The notes below the pieces were generated by a model. That model was not told the DNA's origin. It did no database searches and saw only the letters and a program-made list of their open reading frames with translations. Source: an uncultured Desulfuromonadales bacterium (GTDB lineage: Bacteria > Desulfobacterota > Desulfuromonadia > Desulfuromonadales > Geopsychrobacteraceae). From it: a stretch of 43,406 nucleotides of DNA. Of this stretch, positions 28,440-38,070 are shown piece after piece (the stretch's first letter is position 1; each line of letters opens with the position of its first letter). The DNA lies in contig CALZHR010000180.1 of NCBI GenBank assembly GCA_945787335.1, positions 1 to 43,406 of the forward strand, written 5' to 3'. A program made the translations under genes and the position numbers.

Positions 28440-30848
28440 ATGATAGTCACATATAACTGGTTGAAAGAGTTTGTCGATTTTGATTATTCCCCACAGGAGC
28501 TCTGTGATCGCCTGACCATGGTCGGTCTGGAGGTCGATGCCCTGGAGGAGATCGGCGGTGGGCTCGAATCGGTCATCGTCGCCAAGCTCGAGTCGGTCGA
28601 GAAACATCCCGAGGCCGATCGTTTGACGGTCTGTCAGGTCAACAACGGCTCTGAGATTGTTCAAGTCGTCTGCGGTGCGACGAATCATCTCGCCGGGGAC
28701 CTGGTCGCTCTGGCCCAACCCGGCTCGGTGCTTCCGGGTGAATTCAAGATCAAGAAATCGAAGATCCGCGGCCAGGTCTCGCTGGGGATGCTCTGTTCGG
28801 AAAAAGAGCTGGGAATTGCCGAGGAAGCCGCCGGGATCATCATCCTGCCGGAAGGCTTGACCCTCGGCCTGCCGGTCTTCGAAGCCCTGAAGCTGAAGGA
28901 TTACCAGATCGAAATCGGTTTGACCCCCAACCGTCCCGATTGCCTGAGCATCGTCGGCGTTGCGCGGGAAGTTGCCGCGATGTGCGGCAAACCGCTCCAT
29001 CTGCCTGACCCTCAGATCGAGGATCAGGGACAGGAAATTACCCAAAAGGCCTCGGTGACCATCGAGGATGCCGAACTGTGTCCGCGGTATGCCGCCCGGA
29101 TGATCACGGGGGTCAAGATCGGTCCCTCGCCCGACTGGATAGTTCGCCGCCTCGAGGCGGTCGGTATGCGTTCGATCAACAATGTGGTCGATGTCACCAA
29201 CTACGTGATGATGGAGCTGGGACATCCCCTGCACGCCTTCGATTACAGGCTGCTCGAAGAGGGGCGCATTGTCGTTAAACGGGCGCACCAGGGTGAAAAG
29301 TTCATCAGCCTTGATGATCAGGAACACAACCTGAGCTCAGAAGACCTGATGATCTGCGACGGCAAGCGTCCGGTCGCCATGGCCGGGGTGATGGGCGGTC
29401 AGAACTCCGAAGTGCAGGATGATACCGAAACCATTCTGCTCGAAGCGGCCTATTTCAAGCCGACGGCGATCCGCCGGACCAGCAAGCGACACGGCATGCA
29501 CACCGAGTCTTCGCATCGTTTCGAACGTGGGGCCGACATCGACATGGTCCCGGTTGCTCTCGATCGCGCCGCCAGCCTGATCGCCGAGCTGGGGCAGGGA
29601 GCGCTGGTGGCTGGGGTGATCGATAACTACCCGCAGCAGCTAAAAACCCCGGTGCTGAGCATCGATGCGCAGAATGTCGAAAAGCTGCTCGGCATTCCGG
29701 TCGCCTGTGATCAGGTTGAACAACTGCTCGATTCCATCGGCCTGAATGTCAGTGCCGGTGATTCTCCCAGCCGTCTCCAGGTCACCGTGCCGAGCTTCCG
29801 CCCCGACCTGGAGCGGGAGGTCGACCTGATTGAAGAGGTAGCGCGTCTGTATGGCTACGAGCATATCCCGACCACCATGCCGGTCGGGACCGTCGATGCT
29901 CCTCAGGCCCCCTTGCGGCAGCAGCTTCAGAAGCAGCTGCGCGATACTATGGTTGCAAAAGGCTTCTCGGAAGCGATGAACTATTCGTTCATCTCCACCG
30001 AGGCACTGGCTAAACTCGGGCTGCCCGCTGATGATCAGCGCCTGGAGCAGGTGAAGCTGCTCAACCCGCTCACTGAAGATCAGTCGGTTATGCGCACCAG
30101 CCTGGTGCCGAGCCTCCTCGACTCTGTTGCGCGCAATCTCGCTTATCGCAGCAACGATCTGCGTCTGTTTGAATTGCGCCCGGTCTTTTTGCCGCTCGCC
30201 GGTGCCGAGACCTGCCAGGAGGATCTGCGTCTCTGCGGGGTCCTTTGCGGGCGCCAGCAACCCGAAGGCTGGTCGCAGTCGGCAACAGCGGTTGATTTTT
30301 ACGATCTCAAGGGGATTGCCGAAGAGTTGTTCTGTCGCCTCCAGATTGACAGGGTAGACTATAACGCCGAGCGCAGTGAACCCTATTTGCACCCCGGAAA
30401 GTCCTGTACGCTGCTTTGCCAGGATCGGGTGCTGGGGACAATTGGTGAAGTTCATCCGCAGGTGCTGGCAGAATTCGATATCGACCAGCCGGTCTTCCTG
30501 CTCGATATCGATGTTGAGGTGCTGATCGAGCTGGCCGGTAAACATCCCGGCTTCACACCACTGTCCCGCTTCCCGGACGTGATTCGCGACAGTGCGCTGC
30601 TGCTCGATGAGGAGATCTCCGCTGCGGAAGTGATGCGGATCATCACCCGGAGCAAAGTCAAATACATGGAAGATGCGGTACTGTTCGACCTGTATACCGG
30701 CAAGGGAATCCCTGACGGGAAAAAAAGTTTGGCGGTTCGAATCCGCTACCGAGATCTGGAGAAAACCCTGACGGAAGAAGAGGTCAGCAAGGCTCATGGC
30801 AGGTTGATAAAGTCACTTTGTCAGCAGCTTGGAGCAGAAATTCGCTAA
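28440..30848 (+). CDS. pheT: Phenylalanine--tRNA ligase beta subunit
   Basis: Beta subunit of PheRS, needed for tRNA binding and editing of Tyr-tRNA-Phe. The 802 residues show the EMAP-like tRNA-binding domain (about 40-150, with VCGATNHLAGDLVALAQPGSVLP), B3/B4 editing domain (MELGHPLHAFDY region near 260), B5, the inactive core-like domain, and the C-terminal FDX-ACB anticodon domain (FTPLSRFPDVIRDSALLLDE). SD GAGGAGAGGA precedes the ATG. It is the long form of pheT, the usual size. Confidence 0.97.
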   Translation: MIVTYNWLKEFVDFDYSPQELCDRLTMVGLEVDALEEIGGGLESVIVAKLESVEKHPEADRLTVCQVNNGSEIVQVVCGATNHLAGDLVALAQPGSVLPGEFKIKKSKIRGQVSLGMLCSEKELGIAEEAAGIIILPEGLTLGLPVFEALKLKDYQIEIGLTPNRPDCLSIVGVAREVAAMCGKPLHLPDPQIEDQGQEITQKASVTIEDAELCPRYAARMITGVKIGPSPDWIVRRLEAVGMRSINNVVDVTNYVMMELGHPLHAFDYRLLEEGRIVVKRAHQGEKFISLDDQEHNLSSEDLMICDGKRPVAMAGVMGGQNSEVQDDTETILLEAAYFKPTAIRRTSKRHGMHTESSHRFERGADIDMVPVALDRAASLIAELGQGALVAGVIDNYPQQLKTPVLSIDAQNVEKLLGIPVACDQVEQLLDSIGLNVSAGDSPSRLQVTVPSFRPDLEREVDLIEEVARLYGYEHIPTTMPVGTVDAPQAPLRQQLQKQLRDTMVAKGFSEAMNYSFISTEALAKLGLPADDQRLEQVKLLNPLTEDQSVMRTSLVPSLLDSVARNLAYRSNDLRLFELRPVFLPLAGAETCQEDLRLCGVLCGRQQPEGWSQSATAVDFYDLKGIAEELFCRLQIDRVDYNAERSEPYLHPGKSCTLLCQDRVLGTIGEVHPQVLAEFDIDQPVFLLDIDVEVLIELAGKHPGFTPLSRFPDVIRDSALLLDEEISAAEVMRIITRSKVKYMEDAVLFDLYTGKGIPDGKKSLAVRIRYRDLEKTLTEEEVSKAHGRLIKSLCQQLGAEIR

Positions 30849-30855
30849 TTGGTTA

Positions 30856-30884
30856 TTGCGCACTCCAGGTCTCTATGATATAAA
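30856..30884 (+). promoter_or_regulatory. Candidate promoter of ihfA
   Basis: TTGCGC (weak -35, 30856-30861), 17-bp spacer, TATAAA (5/6 at 30879-30884). CCAGG at 30865-30869 and CCTGG at 30886-30890 form a small inverted repeat spanning the -10 box. It would allow ihfA to be expressed apart from pheT. Confidence 0.45.
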
Positions 30885-30950
30885 TCCTGGAAAATCAAAT
30901 AGATAGTTAATTTCCATAACGGGACCTGCGAAACTCTTGCGGGAGGGATT

Positions 30951-31235
30951 ATGACCAAGGCAGATTTAATCGAAAGTGTTTACCGCACCACCGGCTTTTC
31001 CAAGAAGGAATCGGCCGCCATCGTCGAGATGGTTTTCGACCTGATGAAGCACACTTTGCAGGATGGTGAGAAAATCAAGATTGCCGGCTTCGGGAATTTT
31101 GTCGTCAAGGATAAAGCGTCCCGGCGCGGGCGTAATCCCCAGACCGGCAACGAAATTGAAATCTCGGCGCGCAAGATTCTCACTTTCAAACCGAGCCAGG
31201 TTCTCAAAGCATCGATCAACGGTCAGGCCGATTGA
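30951..31235 (+). CDS. ihfA: Integration host factor subunit alpha
   Basis: DNA-bending HU/IHF-family protein; pairs with IhfB. The 94 residues begin MTKADLIESVYRTTGFSKKES and contain KIKIAGFGNFVVKDKASRRGRNPQTG, the beta arm with the conserved Pro that intercalates in DNA, and the IEISARKILTFKPS end. Location after pheT is the usual place of ihfA, which favours it over HU. SD GGGAGG precedes the ATG. Confidence 0.95.
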   Translation: MTKADLIESVYRTTGFSKKESAAIVEMVFDLMKHTLQDGEKIKIAGFGNFVVKDKASRRGRNPQTGNEIEISARKILTFKPSQVLKASINGQAD

Positions 31236-31249
31236 TTTTGTTGAGCTAA

Positions 31250-31612
31250 ATGAAGGTCGAGATACCTGATAAGCTCTATTTCAAAATCGGTGAGGTCGCC
31301 AGCCTGCTCGACGTCAAGACGCATGTGCTCCGCTACTGGGAGACTGAGTTCAAGACCTTGCAGCCAGTGAAAAGCCGCTCCAACCAGCGTCTTTATCGTC
31401 GTAAAGATGTCGAAACAGCCCTGTTGATAAAGGATCTGCTTTATCGGCAGGGCTTTACTATTGCCGGAGCGCGCAAGAAGCTGCAGAGCAAAGATTCCGC
31501 CGAGCTGTTGACCGCCAGTCAAATTGCCTCTCCGCAAGAACTGCTCAAAGACCTGAAGGCTGATCTGCTGCGTCTACGCTCACAGCTCACCACCGACCCC
31601 GACAAGGAATGA
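31250..31612 (+). CDS. MerR-family transcriptional regulator
   Basis: Winged helix-turn-helix DNA-binding protein of 120 residues. The N-terminal part has the MerR motif [25 protein letters not shown], then [35 protein letters not shown]. The part after residue 90 is short and helical ([17 protein letters not shown]) and has no Cys-rich or other effector domain, so no metal or drug ligand is indicated. The same small MerR gene after ihfA is common in Geobacter relatives. Its targets are unknown. Lies between ihfA and surE with gaps of 14 and 9 bases, so probably one operon. Confidence 0.9.
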   Translation: MKVEIPDKLYFKIGEVASLLDVKTHVLRYWETEFKTLQPVKSRSNQRLYRRKDVETALLIKDLLYRQGFTIAGARKKLQSKDSAELLTASQIASPQELLKDLKADLLRLRSQLTTDPDKE

Positions 31613-31621
31613 GTCTCCTGC

Positions 31622-32377
31622 GTGTTGATTCTGGTTACCAATGATGATGGCGTCCGCTCGCCGGGGATAAGGTCTCTGGCCGAAGCGCTGCATGATCTTG
31701 GCCGGGTGGTCGTGGTCGCCCCGGACCGGAATCGCAGTGCTGTGGGGCATGCTCTGACACTGGAAAGGCCGCTCCGGGCAGAGGAACTCAAGCCGGATGT
31801 CTTTGCCGTCGACGGTACCCCGACCGATTGTGTCAATCTAGGCATTCATGGGCTGTTGCGGGAGACACCGGATCTCGTTGTCTCCGGAATCAATCGTGGC
31901 AGCAACCTCGGCGATGATATTACCTATTCAGGGACTGTCTGCGCAGCAATGGAAGCATCATTGATGGGCTTGCCAGCCTTTGCCGTGTCGCTCGATTCCC
32001 ATCATTTTAAAGCCGAGGATCTTCTGCAAGCGGCGAACTTTTCCAGACGACTGGCCGGGAAAATTCTGCAAGCCGGTCTGCCGGCCGATACTTTTTTGAA
32101 TGTAAATATCCCTGCAGGGGAGTGTCGGGGTGTGCAGCTGACCCGGCAAGGAAAACGCCAGTACGGTGAGGCCGTGATCTGCAAGCAGGATCCGCGCGGG
32201 CGGACATATTACTGGATCGGCGGCGGCGATGTTGGTTTCGAGAATCTGCCCGGAAGCGATTGTAACGCTTTGCACGAAGGATTGATTTCGGTCACCCCGC
32301 TACATACGAACCTGACCAACGACGCATCCCTCGACAGTTTGGCTGCCTGGCCGTTCAGCTCTTTGATGGATCACTAA
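31622..32377 (+). CDS. surE: 5'/3'-nucleotidase SurE
   Basis: Survival protein, a metal-dependent nucleoside monophosphate phosphatase acting in stationary phase. The 251 residues start at GTG with [15 protein letters not shown], the metal-binding DD motif, then [38 protein letters not shown]. The SD is weak. It is followed four bases later by pcm, in the order surE-pcm-(yqaA)-nlpD-rpoS known from proteobacteria. Confidence 0.96.
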   Translation: MLILVTNDDGVRSPGIRSLAEALHDLGRVVVVAPDRNRSAVGHALTLERPLRAEELKPDVFAVDGTPTDCVNLGIHGLLRETPDLVVSGINRGSNLGDDITYSGTVCAAMEASLMGLPAFAVSLDSHHFKAEDLLQAANFSRRLAGKILQAGLPADTFLNVNIPAGECRGVQLTRQGKRQYGEAVICKQDPRGRTYYWIGGGDVGFENLPGSDCNALHEGLISVTPLHTNLTNDASLDSLAAWPFSSLMDH

Positions 32378-32381
32378 TCGC

Positions 32382-33038
32382 ATGGATTTTTCGGTCGCGC
32401 GACGGCGCATGGTGGAGGAACAACTTCGGGCGCGCGGTGTTTCAGATGAACGGGTCCTCGAAGCAATGAGCAAGGTGCCGCGGCATCTGTTCGTAGAGCC
32501 CGGTCTGCAGAGCCACGCTTACAGCGACGCGTCACTGCCGATCGGTGACAAACAGACGATTTCCCAACCGTATATGGTGGCCGCAATGTCTGCCGCGCTG
32601 GAGTTGCGCGGGAAAGAGCGGATTCTGGAGATCGGTACCGGCTCAGGCTACCAGAGCGCCGTGCTGTCTGTGCTGGCCAATCGGGTCTACTCCATCGAGA
32701 GGATTTCAAGCCTGGCCGGTCGTGCCCGCAGGATTCTCGATCAGCTCAGGATGAGCAATGTCAATATCAAGGTCGGTGATGGAACCATCGGCTGGCGTGA
32801 CCAGGCACCTTTCGACGGCATTCTGGTCGCCGCCGGCGCCCCGGAGGTGCCGACCGAGTATTTACAGCAGCTTGAAGTCGGCGGCAAACTTGTGTTGCCG
32901 GTGGGTGATCGGCAGCAGCAGATTCTGTTGCGCTTGACCCGACTCGAAGATGGCAGCTTCAAACGGGAGCAACTGATGGGGTGCCGCTTCGTTCCGTTGA
33001 TCGGTGAACAAGGCTGGCAGGCTGAGCTGACCGGATAA
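32382..33038 (+). CDS. pcm: Protein-L-isoaspartate O-methyltransferase
   Basis: Repairs isoaspartyl residues in damaged proteins using SAM. The 218 residues contain the SAM-binding motif [19 protein letters not shown] near residue 80, [13 protein letters not shown] ahead of it, and [14 protein letters not shown]. Start ATG follows the surE stop by four bases with no clear SD, suggesting coupling. Part of the stationary-phase cluster. Confidence 0.96.
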   Translation: MDFSVARRRMVEEQLRARGVSDERVLEAMSKVPRHLFVEPGLQSHAYSDASLPIGDKQTISQPYMVAAMSAALELRGKERILEIGTGSGYQSAVLSVLANRVYSIERISSLAGRARRILDQLRMSNVNIKVGDGTIGWRDQAPFDGILVAAGAPEVPTEYLQQLEVGGKLVLPVGDRQQQILLRLTRLEDGSFKREQLMGCRFVPLIGEQGWQAELTG

Positions 33039-33066
33039 CCCCGCATTGTCATGAAATGATACAGTT

Positions 33067-33660
33067 ATGAAACTGATTCGCCGCCTTTATGACTGGGTCC
33101 TTTCCTGGGCCGAAACTCCCTATGGGATGCCAGCCCTGGGTCTTCTGGCTTTTGCCGAGGCGAGCTTTTTCCCGGTTCCGCCGGACGTATTGCTGATGGC
33201 CCTCTGCCTGGCGCTGCCGCTGAAAGCCTATCGCTTTGCCCTGGTCGCAACCCTCGGTTCGGTTGCCGGTGGTATCGCCGGCTACGCCATCGGCTGGGGC
33301 GGTTGGGAGGCGGTCAGTGGGTATTTCTTTCAGTTCATCCCTGGATTTACGCCGCAGGGTTTTGAACAGGTCAGGGGCTTGTTTGATCAATACGACTTCT
33401 GGACCGTTTTTGCCGCCGGTTTTACCCCGATTCCGTATAAAATTTTCACCATTGCCTCCGGGGTTTTTCAGATCAATTTCCCGGTCTTTATTTTTGCTTC
33501 GATCATCAGCCGCGGGTTACGCTTCTTTCTGGTCGCGGCATTGTTCTACTACCTGGGGAAACCAGCCAGGGAGCTGATCGAAAAATACTTCAATCTCTTG
33601 TCGATCCTTTTTCTGGTTCTGCTGGTCGGTGGATTTCTGCTGGTTAAATCCTTAACTTGA
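33067..33660 (+). CDS. YqaA/DedA-family membrane protein (VTT domain)
   Basis: Inner-membrane protein of 197 residues with four or five hydrophobic segments. It carries the VTT-domain motif FAEASFFPVPPDVLLMAL and FTPIPYKIFTIASGVF, like E. coli YqaA and some DedA proteins, a family tied to lipid scrambling or transport and membrane energetics. The exact substrate is unknown. It lies between pcm and the nlpD-like gene and interrupts the usual surE-pcm-nlpD-rpoS order; similar insertions are plausible in this lineage but I could not check them. The start has no clear SD. Confidence 0.88.
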   Translation: MKLIRRLYDWVLSWAETPYGMPALGLLAFAEASFFPVPPDVLLMALCLALPLKAYRFALVATLGSVAGGIAGYAIGWGGWEAVSGYFFQFIPGFTPQGFEQVRGLFDQYDFWTVFAAGFTPIPYKIFTIASGVFQINFPVFIFASIISRGLRFFLVAALFYYLGKPARELIEKYFNLLSILFLVLLVGGFLLVKSLT

Positions 33661-33693
33661 GATTACAAGACCGATTCGTTAGGCTGTTAGCTG

Positions 33694-34497
33694 ATGCACA
33701 GACAGCAGATGATAAAAAGAGCGGCACCATTCCGGCGATCAGCCCTGACTCGCTTTGTCTGCCTCGCCTGTCTGTCGCTGCTGATTTCCTGTGGTGGCGG
33801 GGTCTATCATACCGTGGCGCCGGGTCAGACACTCTACCGGATCAGCCGGGTTTACGGGGTTGATGAAGCGACCCTGGCGCGCATGAATGGAATCAGGGAC
33901 CCCGGTCGGTTGAGAACCGGTACCCGCCTATATATCCCCGGGGCGGACCGGGTGAAACATGTCCCGGTTGTTAAAACTGCGCCAAATAAGCCGCTCAAGT
34001 CGCCGCCACGGCCAGTTCCGCAACCACGGCAGAAAATCGTTGTCAAAAAAGTGCCGCAGCCTGCCCCCGCTCCGAAAGTTGCGCAAAAGCCTCCCCAGCG
34101 CACATCTTCTAAAGCAACCAGCGTCAATAAGCTGCACTGGCCGGTGCGGGGCAAGATCGTCCGTTCATTCACTCCTCAAGCCAAAGCCGGCAGTGGCAAG
34201 GGGATCGAAATTGCCGTTCGTTCCGGCAGCGAGGTCCGTGCTGCTGAGGCAGGTAAGGTTATTTACAGCGGTGACGGGGTTAAAGGGTATGGTCATCTGA
34301 TCATCCTGCAACATGAAAACGATTTTTTCACGGTTTACGGCTTTAACAGCCGCAATCTGGCCAGGCAGGGAGATTTTGTCAGCCAGGGCGAAAAGATCGC
34401 CCTTTCCGGCATACCGCCGGCCGGTGGCAAGGCGCGGCTGCATTTTGAAGTCCGAAAAGGGAAGCAGGCCGTTGATCCGATTTTGTACTTGCCATGA
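33694..34497 (+). CDS. nlpD: LysM/LytM lipoprotein, NlpD-like amidase activator
   Basis: Outer-membrane lipoprotein expected to activate peptidoglycan amidases. The 267 residues have a basic N-terminus, hydrophobic stretch and lipobox LISC (the +1 Cys near residue 33), a LysM domain (about 38-85, YHTVAPGQTLYRISRVYGV), a Pro/Lys-rich linker, and a C-terminal LytM domain. The LytM zinc site is degenerate: KGIEIA stands where active peptidases have HxGxD, while RLHFEVR remains. This is the pattern of NlpD/EnvC, which lack peptidase activity but activate AmiA-C enzymes. ATG 33694 is chosen; ATG 33709 is an alternative. Directly upstream of rpoS, as in E. coli. Confidence 0.9.
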   Translation: MHRQQMIKRAAPFRRSALTRFVCLACLSLLISCGGGVYHTVAPGQTLYRISRVYGVDEATLARMNGIRDPGRLRTGTRLYIPGADRVKHVPVVKTAPNKPLKSPPRPVPQPRQKIVVKKVPQPAPAPKVAQKPPQRTSSKATSVNKLHWPVRGKIVRSFTPQAKAGSGKGIEIAVRSGSEVRAAEAGKVIYSGDGVKGYGHLIILQHENDFFTVYGFNSRNLARQGDFVSQGEKIALSGIPPAGGKARLHFEVRKGKQAVDPILYLP

Positions 34498-34561
34498 GTT
34501 GAAACAGTCCTCTAGACTGCTTTCATCTATCTAGGATGTTTGTGCTGAGCGGGGAGTTTTT

Positions 34562-35542
34562 ATGGATGAATTGATCTCAGAGTATGAAGACGGCGGGACA
34601 GATGCTGTCGATGGGAAGCAACTCGACGGTTTCAGCGAGGTCGATCCTGAGAACGAAGAGGAAGAGGTTGAGGAGGAGAAAAAAGAGCACCTTGCCGCTG
34701 ATGATGAATACGCGTCTGCTGACGCGATTAAACTCTATCTGAAAGAAATCCAGAAAAGCACCCTGCTGACCGCAGAAGAAGAACGTGAGCTGGCCGGCCT
34801 TATTGCCAAGGGCGATGACGCTGCACGAGCGCGGATGATCGAATCGAACCTGCGTCTGGTGGTCAAGATCGCAAAGCGCTACATGAACCGCGGTCTGCCG
34901 TTCCTCGACCTGATCGAAGAAGGGAATATGGGGCTGATCAAGGCCGTGGAGAAATTCAAGGTCAGTAAGGGCTGCCGCTTTTCCACCTATGCGACCTGGT
35001 GGGTCAGGCAATCGATCGAGCGCGCCCTGGTCAATCAGAGCCGCACCATCCGTCTCCCGGTGCATGTTGCCGACGATATCAATAAGCTGGTCAAAATCAG
35101 CCGGGAACTTGTCCAGCGTCTCAAGCGCGATCCGTCTATCGAAGAAATGGCCGAAGCAATGGGGGTCGAGGTTTCTTATGTGCGGCGGATGATGATCCTG
35201 TTGAAGAAAACCTACTCCATCGAACACCCGATGGGGGATAATAATGACTACAGCCTGATCGATACGATCGAAGACAAGAATCTGATCGATCCGGGGACCA
35301 TGATCGAAGATCTCGATCAGTTCGCTCATGTTCTCGAGTGGATGGATGATCTGACCGAAAATGAGCGCGAAATTCTCGCCTTGCGCTTCGGGCTGGAAGA
35401 CCGCGAGCCACAGACGCTCGATACAATCGGCCAGAAATTCGGTGTTACCCGGGAGCGAATTCGTCAGATCGAGGCAAAAAGCCTGGCCAAATTGCGCAAG
35501 ACCCTGGAAGAACGGATTTTGAAAGACGAGCCTGATGAATAA
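34562..35542 (+). CDS. rpoS: RNA polymerase sigma factor RpoS
   Basis: Stationary-phase/general stress sigma factor. The 326 residues contain an acidic N-terminal tail (1-50), region 1.2 ([17 protein letters not shown]), region 2 ([37 protein letters not shown] and [17 protein letters not shown]), region 3, and region 4.2 ([29 protein letters not shown]). Position after nlpD supports RpoS over another group 2 sigma factor. An imperfect hairpin (GAAACAGTC / GACTGCTTTC, 34501-34524) lies in its leader. E. coli rpoS has its main promoter inside nlpD; the same may hold here. Confidence 0.95.
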   Translation: MDELISEYEDGGTDAVDGKQLDGFSEVDPENEEEEVEEEKKEHLAADDEYASADAIKLYLKEIQKSTLLTAEEERELAGLIAKGDDAARARMIESNLRLVVKIAKRYMNRGLPFLDLIEEGNMGLIKAVEKFKVSKGCRFSTYATWWVRQSIERALVNQSRTIRLPVHVADDINKLVKISRELVQRLKRDPSIEEMAEAMGVEVSYVRRMMILLKKTYSIEHPMGDNNDYSLIDTIEDKNLIDPGTMIEDLDQFAHVLEWMDDLTENEREILALRFGLEDREPQTLDTIGQKFGVTRERIRQIEAKSLAKLRKTLEERILKDEPDE

Positions 35543-35562
35543 ATGCTGCTGAAGGAGCAACC

Positions 35563-36078
35563 ATGGATCAGTTGAAGAATATAATCCGCGATATTCCCGA
35601 TTTTCCGAAAAAGGGGATCGTCTTCAAAGATATCACCACATTGCTGGCAGACGCGAAGAGTTTCCATCGGATGGTCGACCTGCTCGCCCACCGTTATCTC
35701 GGCGAAAAAATCGACCAGATCGTCGGCATTGAAGCGCGTGGGTTTATTCTCGGTTCCGCGCTGGCTTATAAGCTTGGTACTGGCATCACGCTGGTGCGTA
35801 AACCCGGCAAGCTGCCTTATAAAACCCGTAGTATCAGCTACGAGCTGGAGTATGGTAGCGATACGCTGGAAATCCACGAAGACGCCTTCAAAAAAGGCGA
35901 ACGCGTGATCATCGCCGATGATCTGCTGGCGACCGGTGGCACCATGGCCGCCGTCGTCGAGCTGGTGGAGCAGTTCGGCGCTGAGATCCACGAATGCGCA
36001 TTCATGGCCGAGCTTGAATTTCTTAATGGACGTGCAAGGTTGCCCGATGGCAAAGTCTTCAGTTTATTGAAGTTTTAG
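35563..36078 (+). CDS. apt: Adenine phosphoribosyltransferase
   Basis: Salvages adenine to AMP with PRPP. The 171-residue product begins with [25 protein letters not shown], the APRT N-terminus, and carries [10 protein letters not shown], the PRPP-binding loop [14 protein letters not shown], and a C-terminal FLNGRARL segment. SD AAGGAG lies upstream of the ATG; it follows rpoS by 20 bases and is probably on the same message. Confidence 0.96.
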   Translation: MDQLKNIIRDIPDFPKKGIVFKDITTLLADAKSFHRMVDLLAHRYLGEKIDQIVGIEARGFILGSALAYKLGTGITLVRKPGKLPYKTRSISYELEYGSDTLEIHEDAFKKGERVIIADDLLATGGTMAAVVELVEQFGAEIHECAFMAELEFLNGRARLPDGKVFSLLKF

Positions 36079-36094
36079 TACTTAGGTAAGCGAC

Positions 36095-36123
36095 TTGAAA
36101 AAACTGTTCGGCTGGGTTATAAG
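36095..36123 (+). promoter_or_regulatory. Promoter of tRNA-Arg(CCT)
   Basis: TTGAAA (36095-36100), a 17-bp spacer and TATAAG (36118-36123): five of six matches in each box. The start would be at about 36130, three bases before the tRNA. Confidence 0.75.
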
Positions 36124-36132
36124 CGTGCGAAC

Positions 36133-36209
36133 GGCCCCGTAGCTCAGCTGGATAGAGCGGCACCCTCCTAAGGTGAAGGTCGGAGGTTCGAATCCTCCCG
36201 GGGTCGCCA
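36133..36209 (+). tRNA. tRNA-Arg (anticodon CCT)
   Basis: 77 bases: acceptor GGCCCCG with CGGGGTC (one G-U), D stem GCTC/GAGC, anticodon stem GCACC with GGTGA (outer pair mismatched G-A) around CTCCTAA with anticodon CCT, T arm GGAGG-TTCGAAT-CCTCC, encoded GCCA end. Reads the rare codon AGG. Confidence 0.95.
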
Positions 36210-36222
36210 ACGAATAATAAAA

Positions 36223-36262
36223 AAATGGTGGGTTGCGTGAGCGTAGCCCACTATTTGTTTTC
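36223..36262 (+). terminator. Terminator after tRNA-Arg(CCT)
   Basis: GTGGGTTGCG pairs with CGTAGCCCAC (two G-U pairs) around TGAG; the stem extends with AAATG / TATTT, followed by GTTTTCCCTTTTTT. Confidence 0.75.
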
Positions 36263-36290
36263 CCTTTTTTAAAAGGAAAAGGAGCGAGGG

Positions 36291-37634
36291 ATGAACCTGA
36301 CAATTGTCGGTACCGGATATGTCGGTCTGGTCAGCGGGAGCTGTTTTGCCGAGATGGGCAACAAGGTCTATTGTGTGGACGTTGATCAGCAGAAGATTGA
36401 TGGCTTGAAAGCCGGCAAACTGCCGATCTACGAACCGGGCCTCGAGCCGATGGTGCTGCGGAACCATCAGGAGGAGCGCCTGCTTTTCACTACCAGTCTG
36501 GCCGAGGCGATGCAGCAGTCGAATATCTATTTCATCGCGGTTGGAACCCCGCCGGGTGAAGACGGTTCAGCTGACCTGAAATATGTTCAGGCTGTTGCCC
36601 GTGAGATCGGCAGCCTACTGACTGATTATGCCGTGATCGTCGATAAATCGACCGTACCGGTCGGAACCGCCGATTTGGTGCGCAGGACCGTTCAAGAGGA
36701 ACTCACAAGGCGTGGTGTGCAGATCGATTTTGATGTCGTCAGCAACCCGGAGTTTCTGAAGGAAGGGGCGGCGATTGATGACTTTATGAAGCCGGATCGA
36801 ATTGTCATTGGCAGCGACAGTGAAAAGGCCAACGAGTTGATGCGTCAGCTTTACGCTCCGTTCAACCGGAACCACGAACGGACCATGTTCATGGGCATCC
36901 GAGACGCCGAAATGACCAAATATGCCGCCAACTCCATGCTGGCAACAAAAATCTCCTTCATCAATGAAATTTCCAACCTCTGTGAGTTGATGGGGGTCGA
37001 TGTCGAAAATGTCCGCCGTGGCATCGGCTCCGACACACGGATCGGCTTCTCCTTTATCTACCCCGGCTGCGGCTATGGTGGCTCCTGTTTTCCCAAGGAT
37101 GTCCAAGCACTGATCCGTATGGCACAGGATGTCGACTTCCAGCCGGAGCTGTTACTTTCGGTCGAAAAGCGTAATCAGACCCAGAAGAAATGGTTCAGTC
37201 GTCATCTGGCCAGTCGCTTCGGCAGCAATTTGTCCGGACTGACCTTTGGTGTCTGGGGACTTGCTTTCAAGCCTGGGACCGATGATATGCGCGAAGCGCC
37301 GGCAAAAACCCTGTTGGGCGACCTGATTGCAGCCGGCGCCAGGGTGCTCGCCTATGATCCTGTCGCGATGGATGTCGCGCGTGAGGAGCTCCCGCAGGAG
37401 TGGTTCGAAAACGGGCAGCTGAATCTGGTGAACAATCAGTATGAAGCCTTGCAGGATGTCGATGCCATGCTGCTGGTCACCGAATGGAAGCCGTTCAGAA
37501 ATCCCGACCTGGAAGCGATGCGTCGGTCGATGAAGCAGACGATCATCCTTGACGGACGAAATCAGTATGATCCGTCCTTTATCCGCCAGCAGGGCTTCGA
37601 ATATGTCGGCGTCGGTCGCGCCGAGAATGCCTGA
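36291..37634 (+). CDS. ugd: UDP-glucose 6-dehydrogenase
   Basis: Oxidises UDP-glucose to UDP-glucuronate, a precursor of LPS and capsule sugars. The 447 residues have the NAD motif LTIVGTGYVGLVSGSCFAEMG, VDKSTVPVGTADLV, SNPEFLKEGAAIDDF, the catalytic Cys266 in GGSCFPKD, and GLAFKPGTDDMREAP. SD GAGGG precedes the ATG. Its stop overlaps the start of the thioesterase gene by eight bases, so the two genes are probably translationally coupled. No sugar-transferase genes are present in the window. Confidence 0.97.
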   Translation: MNLTIVGTGYVGLVSGSCFAEMGNKVYCVDVDQQKIDGLKAGKLPIYEPGLEPMVLRNHQEERLLFTTSLAEAMQQSNIYFIAVGTPPGEDGSADLKYVQAVAREIGSLLTDYAVIVDKSTVPVGTADLVRRTVQEELTRRGVQIDFDVVSNPEFLKEGAAIDDFMKPDRIVIGSDSEKANELMRQLYAPFNRNHERTMFMGIRDAEMTKYAANSMLATKISFINEISNLCELMGVDVENVRRGIGSDTRIGFSFIYPGCGYGGSCFPKDVQALIRMAQDVDFQPELLLSVEKRNQTQKKWFSRHLASRFGSNLSGLTFGVWGLAFKPGTDDMREAPAKTLLGDLIAAGARVLAYDPVAMDVAREELPQEWFENGQLNLVNNQYEALQDVDAMLLVTEWKPFRNPDLEAMRRSMKQTIILDGRNQYDPSFIRQQGFEYVGVGRAENA

Positions 37635-38070
37635 AAACGGGCTGCCCGGCGTCCGCGCCGATTCCGCCTGTTTTGTCTGCGGGCCTGATAACCCTGTCGG
37701 CTTGCAGGCCGCCTTCGTCACGCATCCGGATTCCTGCACAAGTTCCGCGCGGGTACAGCTGAATGCGGAATTCCAGGGCTGGCAGGATCTGGTCCATGGC
37801 GGTGTCCTGGCCGCCTTGTTGGATGAGGCCTGCATCTACGCCTGTCGGTCATTGACCGACCAATGTGTCACGGCTGAATTGCAGTTACGCTATTGCAAAC
37901 CGGTGCCAGTCGGTTCTGAGGTCGAGGTGTTGGGACAGTTGACCGAGCGCCGGAAAAAGATCTGGCGGGCCCGCGCGCAGCTGAAGATCGCCGGGGTTTT
38001 GCACGCCGAAGCAGAGGCGAAGATTTACGTGCTCAACAATGAGCCGGGGGGGGCGGATGGGAAACAGTGA
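37627..38070 (+). CDS. Hotdog-fold thioesterase (PaaI-type)
   Basis: Putative acyl-CoA or acyl-ACP thioesterase of 147 residues. It begins MPENGLPGVRADSACFVCGPDNPVGLQ, the CxxC and NPxGL pattern of thioesterase-superfamily proteins, and continues with the hotdog helix motif DLVHGGVLAALLDEACIYA (catalytic Asp/Glu region) and a C-terminal strand set. ATG 37627 is chosen because longer starts lie well inside ugd. The SD is weak. Substrate unknown. Overlaps ugd by eight bases and overlaps the next gene by about 14 bases, so it is part of a tight three-gene unit. Confidence 0.85.
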   Translation: MPENGLPGVRADSACFVCGPDNPVGLQAAFVTHPDSCTSSARVQLNAEFQGWQDLVHGGVLAALLDEACIYACRSLTDQCVTAELQLRYCKPVPVGSEVEVLGQLTERRKKIWRARAQLKIAGVLHAEAEAKIYVLNNEPGGADGKQ

